This document shows positions 1 to 8,238 of a stretch of 14,102 nt of DNA, piece by piece. The position numbers and the translations under genes are program-made. Numbering within the stretch: position 1 is the first letter of the stretch; the number at the start of each line of letters is the position of its first letter. The notes beneath the pieces were generated by a model, which saw nothing but the letters and a program-made list of their open reading frames with translations, had not been told where the DNA came from and searched no databases. This DNA comes from JBCCBV01 sp039033855 (lineage in GTDB: Bacteria > Planctomycetota > Phycisphaerae > Phycisphaerales > Phycisphaeraceae): the NCBI GenBank assembly GCA_039033855.1, contig JBCCBV010000037.1, positions 1-14,102 of the forward strand. Reading direction: 5' to 3'.

Positions 1-686
<686 letters not shown>

Positions 687-715
687 ACGCCCGTCCTCAC
701 CGACGGGCGTCTTTT
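687..715 (+). terminator. Rho-independent terminator of the 16S transcript, possibly bidirectional
   Basis: A perfect 9-bp stem (687-695 ACGCCCGTC with 702-710 GACGGGCGT) with a 6-nt loop is followed by CTTTTG on the plus strand, the classical intrinsic terminator layout. On the minus strand the same stem is followed by only UUUCUG, a weaker U-tract. It may therefore also stop transcripts of the convergent rsmB gene, whose stop codon lies about 100 bp away. Confidence 0.85.
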
Positions 716-737
716 GTTATGCGCCGATGTTATGCGC
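715..737. repeat. Short direct repeat TGTTATGCGC x2
   Basis: The 10-mer TGTTATGCGC occurs at 715-724 and again at 728-737, 13 bp apart start to start, directly after the terminator. No function is evident. The remaining bases up to the rsmB stop at 812 hold nothing I can identify. Confidence 0.5.
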
Positions 738-811
738 TGAGTTGGCTGAGCTGCGACAACCAAACCCGGCACCCTTGCGACAGAAGTCAGCCGTCTAGAG
801 CTTCACCGGCA

Positions 812-2227
812 TCACCGGCCGCCGGCGCCGTCATCGACCGCAGGGGCCATCACGGCCCGGTACGCCCCGTCGCGATACGTGGATCCCGACCCGCCAGGCC
901 AGATCTGTCGTTCGACGAACAGCGACCACCCGCCGGCCGAGCTGCGCACAAGGCGGTCCACCTGCTTTCGGTTCTCCGGCGCCTCCAGGCTGCACGTCGC
1001 ATACACCAGCACGCCCTCGGGCGATGCCAAAGACGCCGCCCGCTGGACGATCTCGCGCTGCAGCGCCACCACCGTGCCCAGGCGGTTTTCGTGGTAGCGG
1101 TAGCGGGCTTCGAGCCGCCGGGCCAGCACGCCGGTATTGCTGCAGGGGGCGTCGACCAGGACCAGGCCATAGGGCCCGTGCTGTTCGACTTCGTACATCG
1201 GGATCGCGGTGACGTTGGGCAGCTCTTCGGCCAGTTCCAGCAGGCTGGCGAACCGGTTGTCGTCCGGGTCGCAGGCGAAGACTTGCGCATCGGGGCAGCG
1301 CTGGGCCAGTTGGCGGGTTTTGGCGCCGCGGCCAGCGCAAAGGTCCAGCACGGTGCGCGGCGCGAAGCCGGCCAGCAGCTCGTCCGGCAGGTCGCCCACC
1401 GTGGCGGCGGACGAGGGGTCCTGCACCGATCGACGGTCGTCGATCCGCAGCAGGGCACTCAGCAGCTCGCGCGGGCCGCGGTACACCCAGCCGTCGGTCG
1501 ATTCGTGCGGAGCCAGCATCTCGCTCCAGGGCGCCGGGGGCAGGCCGGCCGAGAGCGCCTCGGCGTCGGTCGCCGGCGGCGCAAAGCCGGGCTCCATCGC
1601 CACGATCGTCGGCGGCTCCTGGATGCTGTGCTCGGCGAGCTCGCAGGCTTTTTCAAGGCCGAAGCGATCGATCCACGACTTGGTCAGCCGCCGGTGCAGG
1701 CTGCAGGCTTCTGCCAGCCGTCGGTCGGGCTTGGCGACGGGCGACAGCACCTCGGGCTCGAGGATCGGCAGCCGCCCGCCACCGGGCAGGGGCACGGCGT
1801 CGTCTTCGAGCCGCCAGGGCGTGCCCGGCTCGGCGTCGCCGGTTAGCCGGGTGATCGACCGCAGCACCGCGTTGACCATCCCTACCGCGCCCGGCTTGCC
1901 GAGCGCGCGGACCAGCTCCACGGCCTGATCGACCGCGGCGTATCCGGGCGTGCGATCGAAAAACGCCAGTTGCGCGGCGCCGGTCAGCAACGCCGCTTGG
2001 ACCTGAGCTTCCAGCCGGTGAAACGGGCGCGACAACGGCCGATCGACCAGCGCCTGGAGCGTCAGCAGTCGGCGGAGCGTCGTGCGATGGATCGCCACCG
2101 CCAGCGCCGCGTCGGGGGGCGACAGCAGCTCCAGGTCCGGCTCGACCAGGGGCATGTCGGGGTAGTGCGGCAGCTGCTTGAGCAGCGCCTCGGCGGCGGC
2201 GTAACGGGCGTCGGACGTGCGGGCCAT
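812..2227 (-). CDS. rsmB: 16S rRNA (cytosine-C5) methyltransferase, RsmB/Sun family
   Basis: A SAM-dependent m5C RNA methyltransferase of 471 aa; E. coli RsmB (429 aa) modifies C967 of 16S rRNA. Residues about 5-130 resemble the NusB-like RNA-binding domain at the N-terminus of RsmB, which distinguishes it from RsmF/YebU-type relatives. The catalytic domain follows after a linker: motif I LDLCAGRGAKT (294-304, SAM loop), motif IV DAPCSNTG (359-366, Cys362) and motif VI TCSLEAPEN (411-419, Cys412). In this family the TCS cysteine is the nucleophile and the PCS cysteine helps release the product. Motif I departs from the usual AAPGGKT. The middle, about 200-290, is not recognised and accounts for the extra length. 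The ATG at 2227 has no Shine-Dalgarno sequence. The gene converges on the 16S gene, its probable substrate. The family is certain; the exact target base is by homology. Confidence 0.93.
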   Translation of the reverse strand: MARTSDARYAAAEALLKQLPHYPDMPLVEPDLELLSPPDAALAVAIHRTTLRRLLTLQALVDRPLSRPFHRLEAQVQAALLTGAAQLAFFDRTPGYAAVDQAVELVRALGKPGAVGMVNAVLRSITRLTGDAEPGTPWRLEDDAVPLPGGGRLPILEPEVLSPVAKPDRRLAEACSLHRRLTKSWIDRFGLEKACELAEHSIQEPPTIVAMEPGFAPPATDAEALSAGLPPAPWSEMLAPHESTDGWVYRGPRELLSALLRIDDRRSVQDPSSAATVGDLPDELLAGFAPRTVLDLCAGRGAKTRQLAQRCPDAQVFACDPDDNRFASLLELAEELPNVTAIPMYEVEQHGPYGLVLVDAPCSNTGVLARRLEARYRYHENRLGTVVALQREIVQRAASLASPEGVLVYATCSLEAPENRKQVDRLVRSSAGGWSLFVERQIWPGGSGSTYRDGAYRAVMAPAVDDGAGGR

Positions 2228-2424
2228 CGGGGGAGGGTAGCGGCAGGGCGCAGGCTACTGTGACGCGGATCTCTCGGCGTTATCCTCGCTGGCGATCTCA
2301 GAGAGCCGGGCACTCAGGGTCCGATTGATTTACGAGAACTACCGCCGGCATTTTCCGTGACCCGTTCCGGCAGCGCGTTGTGATGGCCAGTGTCGGAAAA
2401 TTGTTGTGCGTTTTTCGGGGATGA

Positions 2425-2443
2425 CCGGGCTCGTAGAGCCCGG
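2425..2443 (-). terminator. GC-rich hairpin after the signalling gene, weak terminator candidate
   Basis: A perfect 8-bp stem (2425-2432 CCGGGCTC with 2436-2443 GAGCCCGG) and 3-nt loop lies 15 nt beyond the stop codon of the minus-strand gene ending at 2459. No U-tract follows it on the minus strand, so it may be an attenuating or RNA-stabilising hairpin rather than a true intrinsic terminator. The rest of the 231-bp gap before rsmB shows no gene and no clear promoter. Confidence 0.4.
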
Positions 2444-2458
2444 CTCGCAGGAGTGGAA

Positions 2459-4249
2459 TCAGCTCGTCGCGGCGCCGTTGGATGACGCTTCGCCCGCGCC
2501 GCCCCCGGAAGCCCCGGAAGCCGAGGCGCCTTCCGGCGTGGGGTCTGTCGCGTCGGAGCCGTCTTCCGCAGGCGGGCGTACGGCCTTTTCGACCTCTTCC
2601 ACCAGCTGCTCGGCTTGGAAGGGCTTGAACATCACGCCGGCCAGGCCTTCTTGCGAAGCGCGGACGATCGAGTGGTGCGGGTCGTAGCCGAAGCCGGTCA
2701 TCAGCAGCACCGGCAGGCCGGGGTGGTACCGCTGGGCGCAGGAGAAGATTTCGTACCCGGTGCGGAACGGCATGCGGATGTCGGACACCACCAGGTCGAA
2801 GCCGCGCTGTTCGAGCAGGGTGCAGGCTTCGTAGCCGTCTTTGCAGACGAAGACCTCGGCGTTGCGCTGCGCCAGGACTTGTTCGATGGTGTCGCGCACG
2901 GCGGGCTCGTCGTCGGCGACCAGGATGCTCAGCCCGGCGAAGCTCGGGCCCTGGCTGACGTCGGCCGAGGCGTCGGCGCCGAGCACGGCCTGGGGGCCGG
3001 CCTCGACGGTGCGCATCTTGGCCTGCATGTCTTCGACCTCGGCCAGAAGCGCCTGGACGCTTTCGCGGGTGGCGGCGTCGTTCTGGTGGCGGTCGAGCAG
3101 GCCTTGGGCGCGTTGGGCGATGTTCTCCAGCGGCGTGGTCAGGCTTTGCACGACGTTGTCGGTGACCTGCCCGCGGATATTGCAGCGTTCGACCACCAGC
3201 AGGTCGAGGATCGACAGCGCCAGGGCCACGTATCGGCCGAAGATCTCGGCGAACTGGCGGTCGTCTTCGGTAAAGGCGCCGACGGATTCGCTTTCGATGT
3301 TGTAAACGCCGACCACTTCGTCGAAGAGGTTCAGCGGCACGGTGAGCGAGCTTTTGCAATGCTCGAGGCCCAGGACGTAGCGGGGGTCTTTTTCGGTGTC
3401 GTGGCAGATGTAGGACCGGCCGGTGGCGCCCACGAAGCCGGAGATGCCGTTGCCCTGGGGCTGGGCGTAGAGGTCGATTTCGAGGGCCTCGGCGGGCAGG
3501 CCCTGGGCGATCACGACTTCGAGCTTGTTGTTCCGCCGATCGAGCACGCGGATGTTGAAGTGGTCGAAGTGCATCAGGTCGCGCGAGTACCGGATGATCT
3601 TGTCCTGCAGCAGGCGCAATCGTTCGGCGGGGGCGAGCTGGATGAGCTCGTCCTTGTCGAGCTTGGCGAGCTCGCGGCCGGCCGAGTCGATGGCGTCGAT
3701 CTTCGATTGCAGGCGTTTGCCGCTGGTGGCGTCCCAGACCACGGCCACGACCTGGGCCGCGGCGCCTTGGTCGTCGAGCACCGGGGAGCAGATCATCTCG
3801 AAGTAGCGATCGGAGACCTGGAAGGCGAACTTTTTGCTGCGCGAGCGGTTGTCGGCGCCGGCGGAGGCGAGCACGCCGGTCTGGGCGTTGAAGATCTGCA
3901 GGGCCTGCCCGCAGATGCGTCGGGCCTGGTCGTGGACGGGCTGCTGGAAGCGGCGCATCTGGCGGTTGGACCAGGCCATGCGCCCCTCGGCGTCGACGAT
4001 GCAGACGCCCTCGCCAATGGTGTGCAGGACCACGGCGGCGAGTTCGTGCACCAGGCCGCGTTCGAGGGGCAGGAAGTCGCCGACGTCGGCGAGCACGGCC
4101 CGGAACTCGCCGGAGCGCAGCTGGAGCATGGGGTCGGCGCCGGGCGTGGCGACCTCGGCCCGGTAGAAGGCGGCGAGCTGGTCGGCGGCGGCTCGGCTGG
4201 CGCCCTCGTCTCGGCCGAGGACCAGCAGCTTGGGCTTGTCTTCGCTCAT
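2459..4249 (-). CDS. PAS-GAF-receiver signalling protein with a histidine-less H-box remnant
   Basis: A predicted cytoplasmic protein of 596 aa with no signal peptide or membrane segment. Residues about 6-60 look like the first half of a receiver fold (LLVLG strand, AVLADV strand) but lack the acidic pair. A PAS domain follows (about 68-178), then a GAF domain (about 205-350). Residues 355-390 read like the helix of a histidine-kinase dimerisation domain, with QSLTTPLENI (368-377) where kinases have HELRTPLxxI: the His is replaced by Gln368 and no ATPase domain follows. The C-terminal receiver (about 440-557) is intact: Asp446/Asp447, phospho-acceptor Asp490 in SDIRMP, Thr518, Lys542 in FKPF. 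The tail 558-596 is Ala/Gly/Ser-rich. It probably accepts phosphate from a separate kinase and reads a ligand through PAS/GAF. The ligand, partner and output are unknown. The start at 4249 lacks a Shine-Dalgarno sequence. Confidence 0.88.
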   Translation of the reverse strand: MSEDKPKLLVLGRDEGASRAAADQLAAFYRAEVATPGADPMLQLRSGEFRAVLADVGDFLPLERGLVHELAAVVLHTIGEGVCIVDAEGRMAWSNRQMRRFQQPVHDQARRICGQALQIFNAQTGVLASAGADNRSRSKKFAFQVSDRYFEMICSPVLDDQGAAAQVVAVVWDATSGKRLQSKIDAIDSAGRELAKLDKDELIQLAPAERLRLLQDKIIRYSRDLMHFDHFNIRVLDRRNNKLEVVIAQGLPAEALEIDLYAQPQGNGISGFVGATGRSYICHDTEKDPRYVLGLEHCKSSLTVPLNLFDEVVGVYNIESESVGAFTEDDRQFAEIFGRYVALALSILDLLVVERCNIRGQVTDNVVQSLTTPLENIAQRAQGLLDRHQNDAATRESVQALLAEVEDMQAKMRTVEAGPQAVLGADASADVSQGPSFAGLSILVADDEPAVRDTIEQVLAQRNAEVFVCKDGYEACTLLEQRGFDLVVSDIRMPFRTGYEIFSCAQRYHPGLPVLLMTGFGYDPHHSIVRASQEGLAGVMFKPFQAEQLVEEVEKAVRPPAEDGSDATDPTPEGASASGASGGGAGEASSNGAATS

Positions 4250-4355
4250 AGGCCGGTCCGGGGCGGTTCAGGGGGCGATGGTGCGTTGCGGGGTCGGCCG
4301 GGCTGGGTCGGAATGGATAAGACGCGGCCGGGTGGTTGGGGTCGGGTAAGCCGTT

Positions 4356-5414
4356 TCAATATCGACGGGCGGCAGCCCGCGAAGCCATTTCCAAAATCAT
4401 GTCCAGCCCGGGACCCGGAGGCAAGGAAGTTTCGGCCCATTCGCACGCGCGGCGGGCGACGTCCCTAGCCCTGTTTTCGGCCGTGAGTAAGGCCCCAGAT
4501 TCGCGCAATCGGTCCAAAGCGCGGGAAAACGCGGGGTCGGCCAGCACGGCCGGGGCGCCCTCGCGCTCGGCGGCGGTGGCGATGCGGTCCAGCAGGGCCC
4601 GGGTCTGGTCGGCTTCGGAGGCGCTTGCTTGCTCGAAAAAGCAGACCCAGGGGAGCGTGAGCTTGCCGGTGGCCAGGTCTTGGCCCAGGGGTTTGCCCAG
4701 GCGGTCGGGGTCGGCGGCCAGGTCCAGGACGTCGTCGGCGATCTGGAAGGCGATGCCGATCTTCTCGCCGAAGGCGAACAGGCCTTGCTCGAGGACGGGG
4801 TCGGGGTCGTTGGCGAGCCATTGGGGCAGGGCGCAGCAGGCGCCGACCAGGGCGCCGGTCTTTCGGCGGACGATTTCGAGGTACGTGCGTTCAGAGAGCG
4901 CCCAGTCGCCGCGATGCTCGAGTTGGAGCAGTTCGCCCTCGCAGACGGTGTTGGTGACCCCGGCCATGCGTCGGCTGACGCTTTCGCGCTCGGGGCGGTC
5001 CAGGCGGGTGCACATCCGATAAGCGTGGCTGATGAGATAATCGCCGAGCATCACGGCGGCCTCGTTGCCCTGCAGGGCCCGGATGGTGGGGCCGTTGCGG
5101 CGGAGGTCGGCGTCGTCGAGCACGTCGTCGTGGACCAGGGTGGCCAAGTGGATCATCTCAACCACCGCGGCGGCGATGGACAGGTCTTGGCGGGGCTCGG
5201 GGGCGAGCGCCGAGGGGTCGAATACGGCCCCACAAGCCAGAACCAGCTGGGGGCGCAACATCTTCCCGCGGTATTTTTCCGCGTGATCCGCCAGGGTTTG
5301 CACGCAGGGCAGGTCGCTGGACAGCTCGGCGGAGAACCGTTTCGCCACGTCGGCCAAGGCCTGTTGGAGGGCCTTTTGCGTCGGGCCGAGATGCGGGGCG
5401 GCGGTGGTGGGCAT
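4356..5414 (-). CDS. Long-chain polyprenyl diphosphate synthase
   Basis: A trans-prenyltransferase of 352 aa that condenses isopentenyl diphosphate onto allylic primers; long-chain members make the side chain of menaquinone or ubiquinone. Seen: GKMLRP (50-55, the GKxxRP diphosphate-binding motif), first aspartate-rich motif DDVLDD (96-101), KTGAL (185-189) and second aspartate-rich motif DDVLD (227-231). The residues just before the first motif are small (ATLVH, 91-95) rather than aromatic, which in this family points to a long product (roughly C30-C50) rather than farnesyl or geranylgeranyl diphosphate. The ATG at 5414 is chosen because an upstream in-frame ATG (5510) would put a poorly conserved 32-residue extension across the divergent promoter region. 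It is first of three same-strand genes. An IspB/HepT/SdsA-type role is likely, but chain length cannot be read with certainty. Confidence 0.93.
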   Translation of the reverse strand: MPTTAAPHLGPTQKALQQALADVAKRFSAELSSDLPCVQTLADHAEKYRGKMLRPQLVLACGAVFDPSALAPEPRQDLSIAAAVVEMIHLATLVHDDVLDDADLRRNGPTIRALQGNEAAVMLGDYLISHAYRMCTRLDRPERESVSRRMAGVTNTVCEGELLQLEHRGDWALSERTYLEIVRRKTGALVGACCALPQWLANDPDPVLEQGLFAFGEKIGIAFQIADDVLDLAADPDRLGKPLGQDLATGKLTLPWVCFFEQASASEADQTRALLDRIATAAEREGAPAVLADPAFSRALDRLRESGALLTAENRARDVARRACEWAETSLPPGPGLDMILEMASRAAARRY

Positions 5415-5475
5415 CGGCAGCCTTGGGGCCGGGGGGCGGATCGGGCCAAGCGCGGTCCGGTGGCGGACCGATGAA

Positions 5476-5481
5476 ATGATA
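5476..5481 (-). promoter_or_regulatory. Candidate -10 box for the polyprenyl synthase gene
   Basis: The minus strand reads TATCAT here, a 5/6 match to TATAAT in a very GC-rich region, 61 bp upstream of the ATG at 5414. No good -35 box sits at the usual spacing (ACCGCT at 5504-5499), so the promoter would be weak or activator-dependent. Confidence 0.35.
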
Positions 5482-5497
5482 GGTCCAGCGCGGCCGA

Positions 5498-5516
5498 AAG
5501 CGGTTGACACCCGCTT
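5498..5516. promoter_or_regulatory. Inverted repeat around the -35 box, candidate operator
   Basis: AAGCGG-N7-CCGCTT is a perfect 6-bp dyad with a 7-bp centre, and that centre contains the exact TTGACA of the kinase promoter. It lies in the 176-bp gap between the divergent genes, also close to the minus-strand -10 candidate. Its position suits a repressor or a regulator acting in both directions. No regulator family is recognised from the half-site. Confidence 0.4.
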
Positions 5517-5531
5517 GGCTACGGCTTTATG
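5504..5531 (+). promoter_or_regulatory. Candidate sigma-70-type promoter of the Ser/Thr kinase gene
   Basis: An exact consensus -35 box TTGACA (5504-5509) is followed after 16 bp by a weak -10, TTTATG (5526-5531). Transcription would start near 5538, giving an untranslated leader of about 53 nt before the ATG at 5591. The exact -35 in a GC-rich gap between divergent genes is the main support; the -10 is poor. Confidence 0.5.
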
Positions 5532-5590
5532 GTCGCGCGGCGTCCGGCCGACCCGCCCAAGACACCGCGATAAACGGGCACGGCCCGCCG

Positions 5591-6829
5591 ATGACTGACA
5601 GCGAACAAACCAACTCCGCCAGCAGCAACCTCGATTCCACCGTCGGCCGGATGGTCGTGGAAAAGGGGTTCGCCACGCCCGAAGAGATCCAGCAGGTCTT
5701 GACCGAGCGCGCGGCCGAGGAAAGCGGTAAGTCGTTGTCGCAGCTGCTCATCGAACGCGGGGTGGTGACCTCGCGTCAACTGGCCCGGCTCAAGCCCGAG
5801 GTCGACGAGCAGCGGGCCGGGCGCCAGATCCCCGGCTATCAAATTTTGGGCAAGCTCGGCGCCGGGGCCATGGCCACGGTCTACAAGGCCCGCCAGCTCA
5901 GCCTGGACCGTCACGTGGCGGTCAAGGTGCTGCCGCTGAAGTACTCCAAAGACGAGAACTTCATCCGCCGGTTCTACGACGAGGGCCGTGCCGCCGCCAA
6001 GCTAAACCACCCGAATATCGTGCAGGCCTTTGACGTCGGCCAGGCGGGTGAATATCACTATTTCGTCATGGAGTTCGTCGACGGCAGCACCGTCTACGAC
6101 TTCATCGCCAAAGAGGGCGCCTACCCCGAGGCCCGGGCCATCGAGATCGCCATTGACGTGGCCAAGGCGCTCGAACACGCCCACCAAGCGGGTTTCATTC
6201 ACCGCGACGTGAAGCCCAAGAACATCATGATCGCCAAAGAGGGCACGGCCAAGCTGGCGGACATGGGCCTGGCCCGGGCGCTATCCGACCGCGAGGCCGC
6301 CGAGGCCGAGGCGGGCAAGGCCTACGGCACGCCGTACTACATCAGCCCCGAGCAGATCCGCGGCGAGCGCGACATCGATTTCCGGGCCGACATCTACTCG
6401 TTCGGCGCGACGCTGTACCACATGGTCACCGGCCGGGTCCCGTTCGACGGGCCGAACCCCTCGGCGGTCATGCACAAGCACCTCAAAGCCGACCTGGTCC
6501 CGCCGGACCACCTGAACCCCAAGCTGGGCCAGGGGCTGTCGGAGATCATCGAGTTCGCGTGCGCCCGCAACCGCAGCCAGCGCTATGCAACCACGGGGGA
6601 CTTGTTAACGGACCTTCGGGCGGTGCAAAAAGGCGAGCCGCCGGTGGTGGCCCGCAAGGCGTTCAAAATCGCCGACCTGTCGACGCTGGACGACGCCAAG
6701 AACAGCGCCGCGACGGCCGAGCTCGATCGCAGCGGGGCGGGGCTGCCAATCCTGGCCGTGGTCGCGGTCCTGGGCTGGCTGCTGGCCGGGGTGCTGCTGC
6801 TGGTGTTGGCCATCGGCGCCGCGTCCTAG
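5591..6829 (+). CDS. Serine/threonine protein kinase, C-terminally membrane-anchored
   Basis: A Hanks-type (PknB-like) kinase of 412 aa. Residues about 14-72 resemble the N-terminal domain of type II secretion ATPases (GspE-N/MshEN-like): two copies of a pattern like 'VEKGFATPEEIQQVL' and 'IERGVVTSRQLARL'. The kinase domain spans about 83-345: glycine loop GKLGAGAMATVYKA (87-100), ATP-binding Lys112, catalytic HRDVKPKN (204-211, Asp206), metal-binding DMG (224-226, in place of DFG but with the Asp kept), GTPYYISPE (246-254). All catalytic residues are present, so it should be active. A hydrophobic helix at about 385-409 ends the protein within three residues, so there is no extracellular sensor domain and the kinase faces the cytoplasm. 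The ATG at 5591 is preferred over an in-frame TTG at 5504, which is the -35 box itself. Substrates are unknown. Confidence 0.94.
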   Translation: MTDSEQTNSASSNLDSTVGRMVVEKGFATPEEIQQVLTERAAEESGKSLSQLLIERGVVTSRQLARLKPEVDEQRAGRQIPGYQILGKLGAGAMATVYKARQLSLDRHVAVKVLPLKYSKDENFIRRFYDEGRAAAKLNHPNIVQAFDVGQAGEYHYFVMEFVDGSTVYDFIAKEGAYPEARAIEIAIDVAKALEHAHQAGFIHRDVKPKNIMIAKEGTAKLADMGLARALSDREAAEAEAGKAYGTPYYISPEQIRGERDIDFRADIYSFGATLYHMVTGRVPFDGPNPSAVMHKHLKADLVPPDHLNPKLGQGLSEIIEFACARNRSQRYATTGDLLTDLRAVQKGEPPVVARKAFKIADLSTLDDAKNSAATAELDRSGAGLPILAVVAVLGWLLAGVLLLVLAIGAAS

Positions 6830-6986
6830 AACGGCCGGGGCGCAAACAAACGGTGAGGTCTGGGCCCATCCGCCGATGACGCGGAGGCTGTCGGTAAACT
6901 CGACGGCGATGGGTCCGCATAACTCCGGGCCGTAGGCGGTTGGCTTCAAGCGGCCGTCGCCATCCTGCTGGCCCCGTTCTCCGCAT

Positions 6987-6992
6987 AAAGGA
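6987..6992 (+). promoter_or_regulatory. Ribosome binding site that fixes the transaldolase start
   Basis: AAAGGA sits 7 nt before the ATG at 7000 and complements the anti-Shine-Dalgarno end of the 16S gene in this window. It favours 7000 over an in-frame upstream ATG at 6940. The rest of the 170-bp gap from 6830 shows no gene, terminator or convincing promoter. Confidence 0.7.
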
Positions 6993-6999
6993 ATCCGCC

Positions 7000-8058
7000 A
7001 TGACCTCGCCCCTGCAGCAGCTTTCCGACGCCGGCACGACGCTCTGGCTCGACTCGGTCGATCCGGATTTCATCGCCCAGTTCCAGCCGCTGGGCGTGTC
7101 GGGCGCGACCAGCAACCCGATCATCATCGCCGGGCTGCTGGAGACCGGGCGGTTCGACGACGACCTGGCCAAGTTCTTCGAGGCCCATTCTTCCGACGAG
7201 GACGTGGCCTGGGCCATGACCGACAAGCTGGTGTCCGACGCGCAAGCGGCGTTCCACGGCGACTGGGAAAAGTCGGCCGGCGACACCGGCTGGGTGTCGT
7301 TCGAGCTCGACCCGCTTATCGAAGACGTCGACAACCCGCAGACGACCGAAGAGCGCGCCGCCCGCTACATCGAGCTGGGCAAGCAGTGGTCGCCCGGCCA
7401 TAAGAACCGCATGATCAAGGTGCCCGCCACGCCCGGCGGCCTGGCGGCGCTCGAAGAACTCGCCGCGATGGGCATCACGCTCAACGTCACGCTGATCTTC
7501 ACCGCCCGGCAGTACCAGGCCGCCCGCGACGCGGTTTGGCGCGGCCGGCAACGCTACGGCCAGCTCGAGTCGTTCAAGAGCGTGTATTCGATCTTCGTCA
7601 GCCGGGTGGACGTGTACACCCACAAGAAGGTGTCCGAGTTGTCCAAGGGCGCCCAGGGGATGATGGGCGTGGTCAACGCCAAGCGCATCGGCATCGACAA
7701 CGCCGGCTTCTGGGCCGACAAGGGCCTGACGCTCCAGCAGGAGATGATCTTTGCGTCCACCGGCGCCAAGCTCGACTGGCAGGCCGAGGACTACTACATC
7801 GCCCACCTGGCGGGGTCGGACATCCTGACCAACCCGCCGGAGACGACCCAGGCCATCCACGACGCGGGCAAGTCCTACCCGTCGGTTTCGCGCGTGCTGC
7901 CGGACGAAGACATCTTGTCCGACCTCGACGCCAAGGTCGACGTGCCGGCGATGGAAGCCTTCCTGATGGAAGAAGGCCTGGCCAAGTTCGCCGAGCCGCA
8001 CAAGAAGCTGATCGCCACGATCCGCGACAAACGGGCCGCCCTGACCGCCGCCGGGTGA
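7000..8058 (+). CDS. tal: Transaldolase
   Basis: A cytoplasmic enzyme of 352 aa in the non-oxidative pentose phosphate pathway. It moves a dihydroxyacetone unit from sedoheptulose 7-phosphate to glyceraldehyde 3-phosphate, giving erythrose 4-phosphate and fructose 6-phosphate through a Schiff base. The sequence shows the N-terminal signature GVSGATSNPIII (32-43), the active-site strand MIKVPAT (138-144) with Schiff-base Lys140, GITLNVTLIFT (158-168), and SIFVSRVD (197-204). The length matches the long TalB/Tal-Pgi-like subfamilies rather than the short 220-residue fructose-6-phosphate aldolase type. A Shine-Dalgarno sequence lies 7 nt upstream. The gene follows the kinase on the same strand with a 170-bp gap, so co-transcription is possible but not shown. 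I see no oddity in the active site. Confidence 0.95.
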   Translation: MTSPLQQLSDAGTTLWLDSVDPDFIAQFQPLGVSGATSNPIIIAGLLETGRFDDDLAKFFEAHSSDEDVAWAMTDKLVSDAQAAFHGDWEKSAGDTGWVSFELDPLIEDVDNPQTTEERAARYIELGKQWSPGHKNRMIKVPATPGGLAALEELAAMGITLNVTLIFTARQYQAARDAVWRGRQRYGQLESFKSVYSIFVSRVDVYTHKKVSELSKGAQGMMGVVNAKRIGIDNAGFWADKGLTLQQEMIFASTGAKLDWQAEDYYIAHLAGSDILTNPPETTQAIHDAGKSYPSVSRVLPDEDILSDLDAKVDVPAMEAFLMEEGLAKFAEPHKKLIATIRDKRAALTAAG

Positions 8059-8114
8059 CCGGCCTGTGCCGTGGCCCGGACGCCCCTTTCGTTAGCGCCC
8101 GGCAAGGGTGGGGC

Positions 8115-8144
8115 TTGACCGGGGGCGCGGCCAGCCGGCATACT
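8115..8144 (+). promoter_or_regulatory. Candidate promoter of the lipoprotein-IMP cyclohydrolase-cstA-nadB run
   Basis: TTGACC (8115-8120) and CATACT (8139-8144) are separated by 18 bp, a good sigma-70-type layout. A 13-bp dyad, CGGCA-TAC-TGCCG (8136-8148), overlaps the -10 box and could be an operator. The start would fall near 8151, leaving a leader of about 88 nt before the ATG at 8239. Confidence 0.5.
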
Positions 8145-8238
8145 GCCGCCGACTCGCCCCCCTGACCCACGGCGACCGTCTGGACCGTGTTCCGCCCCTT
8201 TTGAGGCCGGGCCCGCCGACGGAACCGGAGCCTCTCCC

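Noticed and set aside
2615..4468. Open frame of about 617 codons on the plus strand
   Set aside because: It is antisense to the PAS-GAF-receiver gene and shows only biased, low-complexity sequence with no recognisable domain.
5504..5590. TTG start for the kinase giving 29 extra residues
   Set aside because: The TTG is part of the TTGACA -35 box, and the extra residues show no conserved character. The ATG at 5591 fits better.
6940..6999. Upstream ATG for transaldolase
   Set aside because: The ATG at 7000 has a good AAAGGA site 7 nt away, and the protein then begins like known transaldolases.
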